DNA of 64,000 nucleotides from Adhaeribacter aquaticus DSM 16391 (GCF_000473365.1 NZ_KI421517.1:496001-560000); one strand, 5' to 3'. Counted from the stretch's first letter, positions 34,697 to 45,147 are shown. The notes: a model not told the origin generated them from the sequence alone. Translations and numbers: made by a program.

Positions 34697-35737
34697 TTAA
34701 CTTCTCTTCGGAAAACGATCTCCCATCTGCCGGTCCACCATCCAATAAGGATAAATTTTATCAGGTTGGCTTACTGCTCTTAGTTCTTCCAGCTCAACAG
34801 TTGTCAGATCAAAGGTGGTAGAATGAATATTAGATTTTAGTTGGCTTGGTGTTTTTGCGCCAATAATGGTACTGGTTACACCTTTTTGCTGCCGTACCCA
34901 GGCCAAAGCCACTTCCGCCGCCGAAACATCATAATTTTTACCTATCCGGATGAGCACATCAATAATGTCATAAGCACGTTCTTTATTGATGATAGGAAAA
35001 TCAAAATTATCTCGACGGGATTGTCCCCCGGTATTGCTTTGCTCCCGGGTAAACTTACCAGATAAAAATCCGCCGGCTAAAGGGCTCCAAGGCATAAAGC
35101 CAATATTTTCTTCCAGCGCTACCGGAATTAAATCATATTCGGCTTCGCGGTTAGCCGCTGAATAAAAATACTGCATGGCAATAAACTCGTGCCATCCCTG
35201 TTTACGTGCAATACCCAACGCTTTCATTACCATCCAGGCTGGCCAATTACAAACCCCTATATAACGTACTTTCCCGCTTACTACTACATCATGTAAGGTA
35301 TGCACTACCTGTTCAACTGAGGTTGCTAAATCAACACCGTGCACGTATAATAAATCAATATGATCTGTTTGTAATCGCTGCAGGCTTTCTTCTACCTGCT
35401 GGAAAATGTGGTAACGGGACAATCCTAACTGATTTACGCCCTGACCCATGCGTCCTCTAACTTTGGTGGCTATAAATAAACTGTTACGGGCAATACCCAT
35501 GTCTTTTAAGCTTTGGCCAAGTAACCGCTCAGATTCACCAAAAGAATACATATTAGCTGTATCAAAGAAATTTATTCCGGCATCTACTGCCGTTTTCATT
35601 AACTCGTTTACTTCGGTTTGCTCTTGCTGGCCAATAAGCTCCCACATACCACCCTTGCCTTTTCCTCCAAAAGTCATGGCTCCAAAACACAGCTCCGATA
35701 CCAGCACACCAGTATCAGCCAATAAATTATAATTCAT
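34697..35737 (-). CDS. Aldo/keto reductase
   Basis: 346 residues. INFFDTANMYSFGESERLLG holds the Asp/Tyr pair, NSLFIATKVRGRMGQGVNQL the lysine, and HIDLLYVHGVDLATSV the histidine. KVRYIGVCNWPAWM and the C-terminal EVALAWVRQQKGVTSTIIGA complete the NADPH site. The overall pattern is that of YajO/YakC-type reductases. It is distinct from the reductase at 30528. The next minus-strand gene upstream (35815) is 77 bases away and may share the transcript. Confidence 0.91.
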   Translation of the reverse strand: MNYNLLADTGVLVSELCFGAMTFGGKGKGGMWELIGQQEQTEVNELMKTAVDAGINFFDTANMYSFGESERLLGQSLKDMGIARNSLFIATKVRGRMGQGVNQLGLSRYHIFQQVEESLQRLQTDHIDLLYVHGVDLATSVEQVVHTLHDVVVSGKVRYIGVCNWPAWMVMKALGIARKQGWHEFIAMQYFYSAANREAEYDLIPVALEENIGFMPWSPLAGGFLSGKFTREQSNTGGQSRRDNFDFPIINKERAYDIIDVLIRIGKNYDVSAAEVALAWVRQQKGVTSTIIGAKTPSQLKSNIHSTTFDLTTVELEELRAVSQPDKIYPYWMVDRQMGDRFPKRS

Positions 35738-35814
35738 AGTTTAATGGTTAAGGTTAGAGATAGAGAGGCAAGAATACAGATTATTTAGAACAAGTAATAA
35801 AAAAATAGCACTTT

Positions 35815-36276
35815 TTATTTATGTAGCAAAGGCAGAAAAATATGACCTAACTTAGCTAGCATAAAAGTAAAAACACAACCCCACAGCACAGCACTCCAAA
35901 GCATGTTTAATAAAATGGTACGCTGAGGAGCGCCTAATACCGTTGCCACTACTGTACCAATAATAGGGCTTAAAAGTACAGGTGTTAAGAAGGCAATGCC
36001 GGTGATGCCAAACCGCTGCCAAATACGAACGATATTGCGGCTTTTTTTATTAAAGATGGGTTTTTGCTTTAAACGGCGCTGCTGCACATACCAATTAGAC
36101 AGGATACATCCTACTCCGGAAAAAATAAAAACACTGGTCATCATACCAGTAACTGACAAGGCTAAAGTAGCTAAAAATGGTAATCCCATGGAGACTCCGG
36201 CTAATGGCCCTCCAAAAAATTTAACCATACTTAGTAAAAAAACAGAAAGGTATTTAAAAATTTCAGATGCTATCAT
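35815..36276 (-). CDS. Small integral membrane protein (about 153 aa)
   Basis: The ATG at 36276 is preferred to the GTG at 36282. About three or four hydrophobic helices are seen: ISMG-type segments PLAGVSMGLPFLATLALS and TSVFIFSGVGCILSNWY, then GIAFLTPVLLSPIIGTVVAT and LWGCVFTFMLAKLGHIF. A basic loop (QQRRLKQKPIFNKKSRNI) lies between the halves. It resembles the small export-like proteins and hypothetical membrane proteins of Bacteroidota, but I cannot place it in a named family. It is on the same strand as the aldo/keto reductase and possibly co-transcribed. Confidence 0.7.
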   Translation of the reverse strand: MIASEIFKYLSVFLLSMVKFFGGPLAGVSMGLPFLATLALSVTGMMTSVFIFSGVGCILSNWYVQQRRLKQKPIFNKKSRNIVRIWQRFGITGIAFLTPVLLSPIIGTVVATVLGAPQRTILLNMLWSAVLWGCVFTFMLAKLGHIFLPLLHK

Positions 36277-36402
36277 TTGCACTATTTCTATACTCTAAAT
36301 ATCGTAAAACTAATCCAGAGCAGTATACATTTACGTAATAAAACTTACGTGCAGATTTATTAATACTTAAATATTAACAGGTTAACAAAAATTTAACAGA
36401 AA

Positions 36403-37056
36403 CTAAAGTTTGGACCCAAAGGCTAAATCACCGGCATCGCCTAAACCAGGTACTATATAGGCATGCTCATTTAGCTTTTCATCCAATGCCCCTAACCAGA
36501 TTCGGGCGTCGGGTAACTCCGCCTGAATATGCGCCACTCCTTCGGGGCTAGCAATAGCTGCCGCAATATGTACCTGCCGGGGCGTACCAAACCGTAACAT
36601 GGCTTTGTAAGTAAGCGCCAGCGATTTACCGGTGGCTAACATGGGGTCTACTAATAATAACACTTTATTATCTAAGGAAGGGCCAGCCAAATAATCTACA
36701 TTAACTGAAATATCAGAGGAGGCCTCGATACGGTAAGCCGCTACAAACGCACTTGGGGCGCCATCGAAATAATTTAGGAAGCCTTGGTGAAAAGGTAAAC
36801 CAGCCCGCAGAACCGTAGCCAGTACCGGATAATCTGCCAGCACCTTTTCTTCTGTAGAAGCCAATGGCGTTTGTATTATTTCCGTTTTATAATCAAGCTC
36901 GGCAGATATTTTATAGGCTAATATTTCTCCCAGTCTTTCTAAATTACGTCTAAACCGCATACTATCTTTTTGGACAGTGACATCCCTTAGTTCAGCAATA
37001 AAGTGATTGGCCACGGAAGGTTCCTGATTAAGAATATAAGTCATTTGTTTAGCCAT
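36403..37056 (-). CDS. upp: Uracil phosphoribosyltransferase
   Basis: 217 residues. The enzyme makes UMP from uracil and PRPP, salvaging pyrimidines. The PRPP-binding motif VLLVDPMLATGKSLALT is intact, and VLRAGLPFHQGFL and PDARIWLGALDEKLNEHAY with PGLGDAGDLAFG near the C-terminus are family features for uracil recognition. The N-terminal part (residues 1-60) is the usual helical region. It lies 3.4 kb from pyrC but not in an operon with it, so salvage and de novo synthesis are only loosely linked here. Confidence 0.94.
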   Translation of the reverse strand: MAKQMTYILNQEPSVANHFIAELRDVTVQKDSMRFRRNLERLGEILAYKISAELDYKTEIIQTPLASTEEKVLADYPVLATVLRAGLPFHQGFLNYFDGAPSAFVAAYRIEASSDISVNVDYLAGPSLDNKVLLLVDPMLATGKSLALTYKAMLRFGTPRQVHIAAAIASPEGVAHIQAELPDARIWLGALDEKLNEHAYIVPGLGDAGDLAFGSKL

Positions 37057-37247
37057 TTAATATATAAGTAACTATTTTTTTGCTTAAAGATATATACGGT
37101 ACAGCAAGAGCCCCAATGTTGCTTAACTTTTTTGGCAAACCTTACATACTGTAGCTTTTAAAAACCTAAATTCTGGTTTGGAGTACTAGTTTGTATTTTA
37201 AGTTTTTAACTACTTACTTTCCTTTTTATTTGAACCCAGATGCTACT

Positions 37248-38912
37248 ATGAAATACGTATTACCCCTGCTTTTCCTGCTTTTTGTATTACCCTTTACGGT
37301 TTATAGCCAAAGTACCTTTGTTCCTTTAGACCGGGAAGTTTACCACCTGATAGATCGTTTCCAAATAAAGCACGGTGAAAAGGTGCCCCAGCTCCATACC
37401 GGTATCCGGCCCTACCGGCGGCAAGATGTTGCTAACTTAGCCGCAGCCGTTTCTCCGGATTCTGTTACCTTATCCCAAGCTGATAGTTTTAACCGAACCT
37501 ATTTGCTAAATGATAACTGGAATTACAGTACTGAAGCGCCACAAGAGGAGAATAAACCTTTTCTAAAACATTTTTATAAAAACAAAGCCGACTTTTTTCA
37601 TGCTAAAGGAGAAGATTTCAATATTCGAATTAACCCTGTTATTCATTTTCAACTGGGTGCCGATACCGACTCCAGCGGTTTACGTTATGTAAATACCCGT
37701 GGGGCACAAATAGAAGGCAACATTAGCAATAAATTAGGGTTTTATACCTTTTTTACTGAAAACCAGGTAAGATTTCCGGATTACGTAAATGAACGCATTG
37801 CCCGAGACACCATTGTACCCAACGAAGGGTATTACAAACCTTTCAAAACAGGTGGTTACGACTTTTTTACGGCCCGTGGCTACATAAACTATGGCGTTAC
37901 CAAAAACATAAATGTTCAGTTTGGCCACGACAGAAATTTTATTGGCAATGGCTATCGTTCCCTGGTACTCTCCGACTATTCAGCCCCCTATTTCTTCCTG
38001 AAAGTTAATACGCAGTTCTGGAAAATTCATTACATGAATTTATTCTCAGAAATGAATGCTGATTTTGACTTTAGAGATCAGTTGTACCCCAAAAAGTATT
38101 TTGCTTACCACCATTTAAGTATCAATATTACCCCGGCCATAAACATAGGGTTATTTGAGTCTTTGGTATTTGCCCGGGGTAAAGGCCGATTTGAATTACA
38201 ATACTTAAACCCCGTAATTTTTTACCGCAGCATAGAGCAACAATTAGGATCTGAAGACAACGCATTATTAGGTTTAGACTTTAAGGCCAATATAAAACGG
38301 CGTGGCCAGGTTTACGGCCAGTTAATACTGGATGAATTCTTATTAAGTGCGGTGCGGTCCCGTAACGGCTGGTGGGCCAACAAACAAGCCATTCAGTTAG
38401 GAGCAAAATATTTAGATGTGGCAGGTATTTCTAATTTAGACATTCAGGGAGAATTTAATTTTATTCGCCCTTACACCTACCAGCACGAAAACAGATTTAC
38501 AAATTACCAGCACTACCAACAACCACTTGCCCACCCAGTGGGAGCAAACTTGTATGAATTTATTGGAGTGGTTAGGTACCAACCCATTGGCCGATTATTT
38601 CTAGCCGGGAAAGCCATTTATACTAAATATGGTTTAGATGAAGGTATATCCGGCTTAAACTGGGGTACTAATGTATTGAAAGATTATAACAGCCGGGTAC
38701 AGGAATACGGCAACACGATAGCTCAGGGCAATACTACTTCGCTGCTGCACCTGGATTTTACAGCCTCCTGGCAAATTCGTCACAACATGTTTTTTGACCT
38801 GAAGCAAATAATTCGCCGTAGAGATAGTGATTTAGCGGCCTACACCAATAATACGGCAGTAAGTTCTGTTTCCTTTCGGTGGAACATTCCGCAACGTATA
38901 CATGAATTCTAA
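37248..38912 (+). CDS. Outer-membrane beta-barrel protein, Wzi/RemB-like
   Basis: The ATG at 37248 starts a signal peptide (MKYVLPLLFLLFVLPFTVYSQ). A periplasmic segment follows (PLDREVYHLIDRFQIKHGE, then RPYRRQDVANLAAAVS), as in capsule-assembly Wzi-type and gliding-motility RemB-type proteins. The remainder is beta-barrel-like, with alternating aromatic strands such as NVQFGHDRNFIGNGYRSLVL and IGLFESLVFARGKG and a final FRWNIPQRIHEF. About 554 residues. It may help attach capsule or exopolysaccharide, or act in motility; the sequence alone does not decide. The gene is single, with a long terminator. Confidence 0.8.
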   Translation: MKYVLPLLFLLFVLPFTVYSQSTFVPLDREVYHLIDRFQIKHGEKVPQLHTGIRPYRRQDVANLAAAVSPDSVTLSQADSFNRTYLLNDNWNYSTEAPQEENKPFLKHFYKNKADFFHAKGEDFNIRINPVIHFQLGADTDSSGLRYVNTRGAQIEGNISNKLGFYTFFTENQVRFPDYVNERIARDTIVPNEGYYKPFKTGGYDFFTARGYINYGVTKNINVQFGHDRNFIGNGYRSLVLSDYSAPYFFLKVNTQFWKIHYMNLFSEMNADFDFRDQLYPKKYFAYHHLSINITPAINIGLFESLVFARGKGRFELQYLNPVIFYRSIEQQLGSEDNALLGLDFKANIKRRGQVYGQLILDEFLLSAVRSRNGWWANKQAIQLGAKYLDVAGISNLDIQGEFNFIRPYTYQHENRFTNYQHYQQPLAHPVGANLYEFIGVVRYQPIGRLFLAGKAIYTKYGLDEGISGLNWGTNVLKDYNSRVQEYGNTIAQGNTTSLLHLDFTASWQIRHNMFFDLKQIIRRRDSDLAAYTNNTAVSSVSFRWNIPQRIHEF

Positions 38913-38929
38913 GATAAAAAATGTATGTT

Positions 38930-38969
38930 AACAAACGCGGCAGGTTAGGTAAAACCTGCCGCGTTTGTT
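38930..38969 (+). terminator. Terminator of the Wzi-like gene
   Basis: Perfect 17-bp stem AACAAACGCGGCAGGTT (38930-38946) and complement (38953-38969), then TTTTTATT. Confidence 0.85.
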
Positions 38970-38976
38970 TTTATTG

Positions 38977-38984
38977 TATCTTTG
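38977..38984 (+). promoter_or_regulatory. -7 box of the MsbA-like ABC transporter gene
   Basis: TATCTTTG followed by CA, the exact phylum -7 type, just downstream of the preceding terminator and 78 bases before the ATG at 39062. Confidence 0.55.
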
Positions 38985-39061
38985 CAAGCAATCTAAAGCA
39001 ATTGTCAGTATCAGGGGTAGTCAGAAGTGCAAAACTTTAATCCTGGCAATTGATTATTCTT

Positions 39062-40909
39062 ATGAAAACTTATTTTCGGATATTAAGCTTTGCCAAACCC
39101 TTTGGTAAATATGTGCCAGGATATTTCATTTTTACCTTATTGGCAGTCATTTTTGGCTTACTTAATTTCTCTTTATTAATACCACTGCTTACAATTCTGT
39201 TTAACCAGGTTAATTCGCAGGAGGCAACCACTATGGTGCAAAAACCGGAATTTGCTTTCTCTGCTGAATATATTAAAGATTTCTTTTACTATTATTTTGG
39301 ACGAATTATTTTAAACAACGGGCAGTTGGGTGCGCTTCGCTTTGTTTGTTTAATTCTTACAGGCTCCGTATTTCTTTCTAACCTATTTAAATATTTAGGA
39401 TTACGGATTGAGGGAGCTGTCCGGGCCCAGGTTGTCCGGAATCTGCGGATGCAGGTTTATGAGCGCATTACAGAATTACATATCGCTTTTTTTTCTAATC
39501 AGCGTAAAGGCGATGTAATGTCTACTTTAACAAACGATGTACAGGAAGTAGAAAACTCGGTGGTAAGTACCCTTAATGTGCTTTTCCGGGAGCCTTTTAT
39601 GTTATTTGGCTTATTTTTTCTTTTGCTTAAAATGTCGCCGCAACTAACCTTGTTTAGCTTATTGGTTTTACCAATTTCAGGTTTAATAATTTCCCGCATA
39701 TCCAAATCCTTAAAAAGAAGGGCTGTACAAGGGCAATCTTCGCTGGGTAGCATCTTAAGTATTATTGATGAAACACTGGGAGGCATGCGTGTAATAAAAG
39801 GATTTAATGCACAACCTTACATCAAAGAGAAATTTAAACAGCAAAACGATTATTACGCCCGCATTATTAATTCTATTACCAATAAGCGCAGCCTGGCCTC
39901 CCCTATTTCAGAATTTTTAGGTGTTTCTATTGTAGCTTGTATTTTATACTATGGCGGCTCTTTAGTATTAAGCGGCGAATCAGAACTACAGCCGGAAGAA
40001 TTTATTGGTTATTTAGTGCTTTTTTCGCAGGTACTGGTTCCGGTAAAAAACATTTCTACTGCTTTCAGCAATATTCAGCGGGGTTTAGTAGCCGGTGATC
40101 GGGTGCTGTCTATTATTGATACCCAAGCTCAAATCAAAGATTCTGCCAATGCTACACCTTTACCGGCTTTCAACCATCAAATAGAATTTAAAAATGTTTC
40201 TTTTGCTTATGAGAGCGAAACCGTTTTAAAAAATATTAACCTTATTATACCTAAAGGGAAAACCATTGCCTTGGTAGGACCTTCCGGAGGAGGAAAATCT
40301 ACATTAGCAGATCTTTTACCTCGATTTTATGACCCAACTGCCGGCGCTATTTTACTAGATGGGCATGACATCCGGGAGTACACCCTGGAGTCGTTGCGGG
40401 CTCAAATGGGAATTGTTACCCAGGAGTCTATCTTATTTAATGACACTATTTTCAATAACATTGCCTTCAACAAAACCGATGCTACCGAAGAACAAGTAAT
40501 AGCGGCCGCCAAAATTGCTAATGCCCACGAGTTTATTATGCAAAGTCCGGAAGGCTATCAGACCTTTATCGGAGACCGGGGCGGAAAACTATCGGGCGGG
40601 CAGCGCCAACGCATCAGCATTGCCCGGGCTATTCTTAAAAATCCACCCCTTTTAATCTTGGATGAAGCTACTTCAGCGCTGGACACGGAATCAGAAAAGC
40701 TGGTACAGGAAGCCCTAATCAACCTTATGAAAAACCGGACCTCCATTGTTATTGCTCACCGATTAAGCACCATACAACACGCCGACGAAATTGTTGTGTT
40801 GCAGAAAGGCATGGTTTTAGAACGAGGAACCCATGAAGCCCTATTGGTCCAAAACGGATTATATACTAAATTAAATAAGATGCAGATTACGACATCAGTA
40901 ATTGATTAA
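39062..40909 (+). CDS. MsbA-like ABC exporter (permease-ATPase fusion)
   Basis: The ATG at 39062 gives 615 residues. The first 330 residues hold six membrane helices, for example IFTLLAVIFGLLNFSLLIPL and MLFGLFFLLLKMSPQL. The ATPase half has Walker A VGPSGGGKSTLADLL, signature KLSGGQRQRISIARA, Walker B LLILDEATSALDTES, and switch His in VIAHRLSTIQHAD. This is a homodimer-forming half-transporter of the MsbA/lipid A exporter type. With gmhA and a PagL-like deacylase close by, transport of lipid A is a plausible role, but substrate specificity cannot be read from the sequence. Confidence 0.92.
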   Translation: MKTYFRILSFAKPFGKYVPGYFIFTLLAVIFGLLNFSLLIPLLTILFNQVNSQEATTMVQKPEFAFSAEYIKDFFYYYFGRIILNNGQLGALRFVCLILTGSVFLSNLFKYLGLRIEGAVRAQVVRNLRMQVYERITELHIAFFSNQRKGDVMSTLTNDVQEVENSVVSTLNVLFREPFMLFGLFFLLLKMSPQLTLFSLLVLPISGLIISRISKSLKRRAVQGQSSLGSILSIIDETLGGMRVIKGFNAQPYIKEKFKQQNDYYARIINSITNKRSLASPISEFLGVSIVACILYYGGSLVLSGESELQPEEFIGYLVLFSQVLVPVKNISTAFSNIQRGLVAGDRVLSIIDTQAQIKDSANATPLPAFNHQIEFKNVSFAYESETVLKNINLIIPKGKTIALVGPSGGGKSTLADLLPRFYDPTAGAILLDGHDIREYTLESLRAQMGIVTQESILFNDTIFNNIAFNKTDATEEQVIAAAKIANAHEFIMQSPEGYQTFIGDRGGKLSGGQRQRISIARAILKNPPLLILDEATSALDTESEKLVQEALINLMKNRTSIVIAHRLSTIQHADEIVVLQKGMVLERGTHEALLVQNGLYTKLNKMQITTSVID

Positions 40910-41056
40910 GATTAGATTACTCCAGGCCAGATCTCTGGATTAATGGGCTGCTAAAATTTCTTTGTTCAAGCAGGTTCCTTAATTGGTTTCTGTTTTATCT
41001 AGTTCTGAAAGTTTACGTACAAAAACCTGAATATTTAATAATTAATATACATAGAT

Positions 41057-41572
41057 ATGGAAGGTGTAAAAAAATTTGTAAACATTTTAGTAATGATATA
41101 CCTGGTTGCCGCAGCCCTTATTTATTTAGGTATACTAAATGTTGGCCAGGCTAGCAATCCAGATTTCTATACCACCTTTTTTATGGTTGGCGGTATATTA
41201 ATGCTAATTGAGTTACTTGCAGAAAACTTATACATCGTTAGCTTAAAAAGAGGCCATGTACAAACCCAGCAAAAAATCAATGAATTGAAAGCTAGTTTAT
41301 ACGACCAGCAACAAGAAGTTCAGGAAATTAAAAAAAGACATGCAGATGAATTAGCCGCCACTTTTTCATTGAAAGATACCAGCTATGCTACCAAGGATAC
41401 CAGCTCTACTCCTTTTTCGGAACCAGCATTGGGTGCGCCCACAGGCACAAATCCTATACCGCCCATGGCAACTCCGATAACGGAACCCTATCCTAATGTA
41501 ATAATAACGCCTAGCCCAACTCCCGGCATACAAAATCCGGAACGCCGGCTACCTCAAAATTCCGACTCCTAA
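41057..41572 (+). CDS. Hypothetical membrane protein with coiled coil and proline-rich tail (171 aa)
   Basis: Two membrane helices (about 7-27, [20 protein letters not shown], and 39-58, [20 protein letters not shown]) are followed by a charged helix likely to form a coiled coil at about 68-105 ([20 protein letters not shown]) and a proline/threonine-rich tail that starts with an imperfect repeat ([14 protein letters not shown]). The family is not recognised. It starts 147 bases after the ABC exporter and ends eight bases before gmhA, so it may be co-transcribed with gmhA. Confidence 0.7.
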   Translation: MEGVKKFVNILVMIYLVAAALIYLGILNVGQASNPDFYTTFFMVGGILMLIELLAENLYIVSLKRGHVQTQQKINELKASLYDQQQEVQEIKKRHADELAATFSLKDTSYATKDTSSTPFSEPALGAPTGTNPIPPMATPITEPYPNVIITPSPTPGIQNPERRLPQNSDS

Positions 41573-41579
41573 AATTTTT

Positions 41580-42170
41580 ATGAACGATTCCTCCAATATA
41601 ATTCTGGCTGAGTTGATTGAAGCCCAAAACGTACTGACTCAATTTTTAAATAATGCTGATAACTTAAACAAAATAGCCGAAGCAGCCACTCTAATGGCCG
41701 ATTCGGTTAAAGCCGGCGGCAAAATTTTATCGTGCGGCAATGGCGGCTCCATGTGTGATGCCATGCATTTTGCCGAAGAGCTTACGGGCAGATACCGCGA
41801 TGACCGGAGAGCCATACCAGCCATTGCAATTGCCGATGGCAGCCACATGAGCTGCGTTAGCAATGATTACGGGTACGATCATGTGTTCTCTAGGTATGTA
41901 GAGGCCTTGGGTAATTCCGGGGATGTTTTACTAGCCATCAGTACCAGCGGCAATTCGGCTAATGTATTGAAAGCGGCTGAAGTAGCCCGAAGCAAAGGAG
42001 CAAAAATAGTAAGCCTGACGGGCAAAGACGGAGGGAAATTGGCCGCTATAAGTGATGTAGAAATCCGGGCACCTCATTTTGGTTATGCGGATCGTATTCA
42101 GGAAATCCATATTAAGGTAATCCATATTCTGATTTTATTAATAGAAAAGGCCCTGGCAGACCAGGCTTAA
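41580..42170 (+). CDS. gmhA: Phosphoheptose isomerase
   Basis: 196 residues with one SIS domain. It converts sedoheptulose 7-phosphate to D-glycero-D-manno-heptose 7-phosphate for inner-core LPS. Family motifs are all present: [20 protein letters not shown], then [34 protein letters not shown], and the C-terminal [20 protein letters not shown] that binds substrate. It fits the LPS theme of this region (MsbA-like, PagL-like, LptD). It probably shares a transcript with the 171-aa membrane protein upstream. Confidence 0.95.
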   Translation: MNDSSNIILAELIEAQNVLTQFLNNADNLNKIAEAATLMADSVKAGGKILSCGNGGSMCDAMHFAEELTGRYRDDRRAIPAIAIADGSHMSCVSNDYGYDHVFSRYVEALGNSGDVLLAISTSGNSANVLKAAEVARSKGAKIVSLTGKDGGKLAAISDVEIRAPHFGYADRIQEIHIKVIHILILLIEKALADQA

Positions 42171-42251
42171 TACTTCCTGCATTTACAAAGGAATTTATTG
42201 CCTAGCCTTATTGTTCGTACTCCAATCATTCTTTAAACCAATACGTCTGAT

Positions 42252-43790
42252 ATGCTTACAAAAACTTTTGGCAGCGCCGTACATGGAGTTAATGCCTATA
42301 CCATTACCATAGAAGTAAACGTAACTCCCGGCACCCGGTATTATTTAGTTGGGTTACCCGATAATGCGGTAAAGGAAAGTGAGCAACGGATAGAGTCGGC
42401 TTTAAAAGAAAATGGCCTTCGCATGCCCCGCCAGAAGGTATTAGTAAATATGGCTCCCGCTGATATTAGAAAAGAGGGCTCAGCGTATGATTTACCTATT
42501 GCACTTGGCATACTGGCCGCCTCTGACCAGATGCAGGGTGAAAGATTAGCCCAATACATAATTATGGGAGAACTTTCGCTGGATGGCATATTACGCCCTA
42601 TAAAAGGTGTATTACCCATTGCAATACAAGCACGTAAAGAAGGTTTTAAAGGGATAATACTGCCCGAGGAAAATGCGCATGAGGCAGCAATTGTTAATAA
42701 ACTAGACGTAATTGGTGTTTCTAATATCCGGCAGGCCATCGACTTTTTTAATGGCCACATAGATATCAAGCCCTTACAAATAGATACCCGGGAGATTTTC
42801 CAGAACACTGTAAATCAATACCAAGCTGATTTTGCGGATGTCCAGGGGCAGGAAAATATTAAACGAGCTTTGGAAATAGCTGCTGCCGGTGGCCATAATG
42901 TGATCATGATTGGCCCTCCAGGTGCTGGCAAAACCATGCTGGCAAAAAGGCTTCCATCTATTCTGCCGCCCTTAACTATGCAAGAGGCATTGGAAACAAC
43001 CAAAATTCATTCGGTAGCCGGTAAACTAGGCACTGCCGCAGGCTTATTAGCTACCCGGCCTTATCGTTCACCGCATCATACTATTTCTGATGTGGCTTTG
43101 GTAGGCGGAGGCGGTGTTCCCCAACCTGGCGAAATATCGCTTGCCCATAATGGAGTTTTGTTTATGGATGAATTGCCAGAATTTAAGCGCACGGTATTGG
43201 AGGTAATGCGACAGCCTTTAGAAGAACGACGCGTAAGTATTTCGCGGGCAAAACAAACCATCGATTTTCCTGCCAACTTTATGCTGATCGCCAGCATGAA
43301 CCCGTGCCCCTGCGGCTATTACAACCATCCGGAAAAAGATTGTGTTTGCGGACCCGGCATGGTACAACGGTATTTAAATAAAGTAAGTGGTCCATTATTA
43401 GATCGCATTGACCTGCACGTAGAGGTCACTCCGGTAACTTTCGACCAAATGACAGAAACCCGTCGGTCAGAAAGCAGCGAAGCTATTCGGGAAAGGGTAA
43501 TACAAGCCCGTCAAATTCAGGAAGACCGCTTTAAAGACTTTGATGAAATTCACTCCAATGCCATGATGCCTTCGCAAATGGTAAAAGATATCTGTGAAAT
43601 AAATGCTGCCGGCAAAACTTTATTAAAAACAGCTATGGAACGGTTAGGACTTTCGGCCCGCGCCTACGACCGTATATTAAAAGTAAGCCGTACTATTGCC
43701 GATTTAGCCGGTAGTACTGAGATCAAAATAGAACACCTGGCAGAAGCCATTCAATACCGTAGCTTAGACCGGGAAGGCTGGGCAGGTTAA
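42252..43790 (+). CDS. comM: YifB/ComM-family Mg-chelatase-like AAA ATPase
   Basis: 512 residues. The N-terminal ChlI-like domain starts KTFGSAVHGVNAYTITIEVN. The AAA domain has Walker A MIGPPGAGKTMLAKRLPS, Walker B GVLFMDELPEF, PHHTISDVALVGGG and an arginine-finger-like region (MRQPLEERRVSISRAK). A cysteine cluster, CPCGYYNHPEKDCVCGPG, is at about 355-372. ComM promotes branch migration during natural transformation in competent bacteria; the family name does not prove competence here. The gene starts 82 bases after gmhA and ends two bases from the convergent PagL-like gene. Confidence 0.93.
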   Translation: MLTKTFGSAVHGVNAYTITIEVNVTPGTRYYLVGLPDNAVKESEQRIESALKENGLRMPRQKVLVNMAPADIRKEGSAYDLPIALGILAASDQMQGERLAQYIIMGELSLDGILRPIKGVLPIAIQARKEGFKGIILPEENAHEAAIVNKLDVIGVSNIRQAIDFFNGHIDIKPLQIDTREIFQNTVNQYQADFADVQGQENIKRALEIAAAGGHNVIMIGPPGAGKTMLAKRLPSILPPLTMQEALETTKIHSVAGKLGTAAGLLATRPYRSPHHTISDVALVGGGGVPQPGEISLAHNGVLFMDELPEFKRTVLEVMRQPLEERRVSISRAKQTIDFPANFMLIASMNPCPCGYYNHPEKDCVCGPGMVQRYLNKVSGPLLDRIDLHVEVTPVTFDQMTETRRSESSEAIRERVIQARQIQEDRFKDFDEIHSNAMMPSQMVKDICEINAAGKTLLKTAMERLGLSARAYDRILKVSRTIADLAGSTEIKIEHLAEAIQYRSLDREGWAG

Positions 43791-43792
43791 GG

Positions 43793-44884
43793 TTATATTT
43801 TAAATCCTAGCCTATAAGAAATAACATCTGCCCGAAATACATCATGTAGTTTCAAATCAGCTGCCAGGAACATATTTTTATGAATATAATAACGTGTTTC
43901 CAGGAGCTGATAAAACGCGGCATCTGCTTTATAAGGTCGATAGAGATAATAGCCTACTTGGGAGCCAAGGGCTAATTTTCCAAAGTTAAGCTCATGCCCT
44001 ATATGTAAGGCTACTCTTTTTATATCCGGAGTAGTACCGGCCCTTACCCGTGGGTCCCATTGACGACGGGGATAAAGCGATTTATCATAAAACCCTTCTA
44101 AACCCAATATTGTTGTACTTTTATGGTTTAACCGGCGGTGCCAGGCTAAGGCCATTGAGGTTACAGAATAGGTATTTACATCAAATTCGTTTCGTTGCTT
44201 AGTCCCAAAACTACTACTGAAGGCAAAAAAATTACGCTGTTCTACAGGACGCTCCTCTTGCTTGACAGGTATATAAGATGATGATCTATCAAAATTAAGG
44301 CCTACCGTACCAGTGGCTATATTAACCCCCAAATTTGGTTTAGAATTACCTCCGTTAGAATAATGGTTTACACCAAAACCTGTTACCAAAGCAAGTCCCC
44401 GATTTAGCTTATACTCATACTCCAAACGGAACTGGATTACAGCATTAACATGGGCACTAATAATATTATTAGTCGGATTTTCCTGCCGGTCATATTTATT
44501 TGTAAGATAAGCTAATCCAGAACCAAACCTGAAATTTAATTGCCCTTTCTGAAAATACGCTACAGGCAAATTCAAATAAACACTACCGGCAAAAGACCGG
44601 CCAATAACCGGGTTATTGTAATCAAAATATATAAAGGAGGTTCCTATTCTAGGGTAGCGATAAAGTTGGTGCCAATATTTGTTGCCAGTAGTTTGGCTCT
44701 GTATATTAACTTCTATACCAGTTGGGTGCGTAGCAGACAGGTGCCTGATGTTGGGCGAATGGATAATAATAGTACCAGGCTGATAGGCAACGCCAACTAT
44801 AGCGGGCTGATGATTTTGCGCAACTAAAGGTTGGTGTATAACATAACAAATAAAAACTAACGTGAGCAAGCGGTAAAAAGCCAT
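43793..44884 (-). CDS. PagL-like acyloxyacyl hydrolase / lipid A deacylase
   Basis: 363 residues with a signal peptide (LVFICYVIHQPLVAQ). The first 200 residues match the PagL/acyloxyacyl-hydrolase type barrel: GIEVNIQSQTTGNKYW, then FRFGSGLAYLTNKYD, and the catalytic-type motif GFGVNHYSNGGNSKPNLGVN, where His, Ser and Asn occupy the expected spots. PagL removes the 3-O acyl chain of lipid A. The C-terminal 140 residues continue as a beta-rich domain not seen in the shortest PagL proteins. The gene lies opposite comM and next to LPS genes, which fits an outer-membrane remodelling role. Confidence 0.78.
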   Translation of the reverse strand: MAFYRLLTLVFICYVIHQPLVAQNHQPAIVGVAYQPGTIIIHSPNIRHLSATHPTGIEVNIQSQTTGNKYWHQLYRYPRIGTSFIYFDYNNPVIGRSFAGSVYLNLPVAYFQKGQLNFRFGSGLAYLTNKYDRQENPTNNIISAHVNAVIQFRLEYEYKLNRGLALVTGFGVNHYSNGGNSKPNLGVNIATGTVGLNFDRSSSYIPVKQEERPVEQRNFFAFSSSFGTKQRNEFDVNTYSVTSMALAWHRRLNHKSTTILGLEGFYDKSLYPRRQWDPRVRAGTTPDIKRVALHIGHELNFGKLALGSQVGYYLYRPYKADAAFYQLLETRYYIHKNMFLAADLKLHDVFRADVISYRLGFKI

Positions 44885-45147
44885 TTGTACAAGTTATGGA
44901 TCTGATTAATCTGAAATATAGGAAACATCAATATTAACTATTTACTTCCTGAAGGTTAACAAGTTGTAGAATAACAAAATATTACAATTACATAAATTGT
45001 ACTTTTCTTAAAAAATTATTGCACCCTGTGTAATTTTATACCCATTATGTAACATATTGCTTGTATCACGTATAGAAACGCAAATTCAAATGTTAATAAA
45101 ATACAAATTTGAATAAAAGTAAATATTTAATTAATCTTTATAAAACT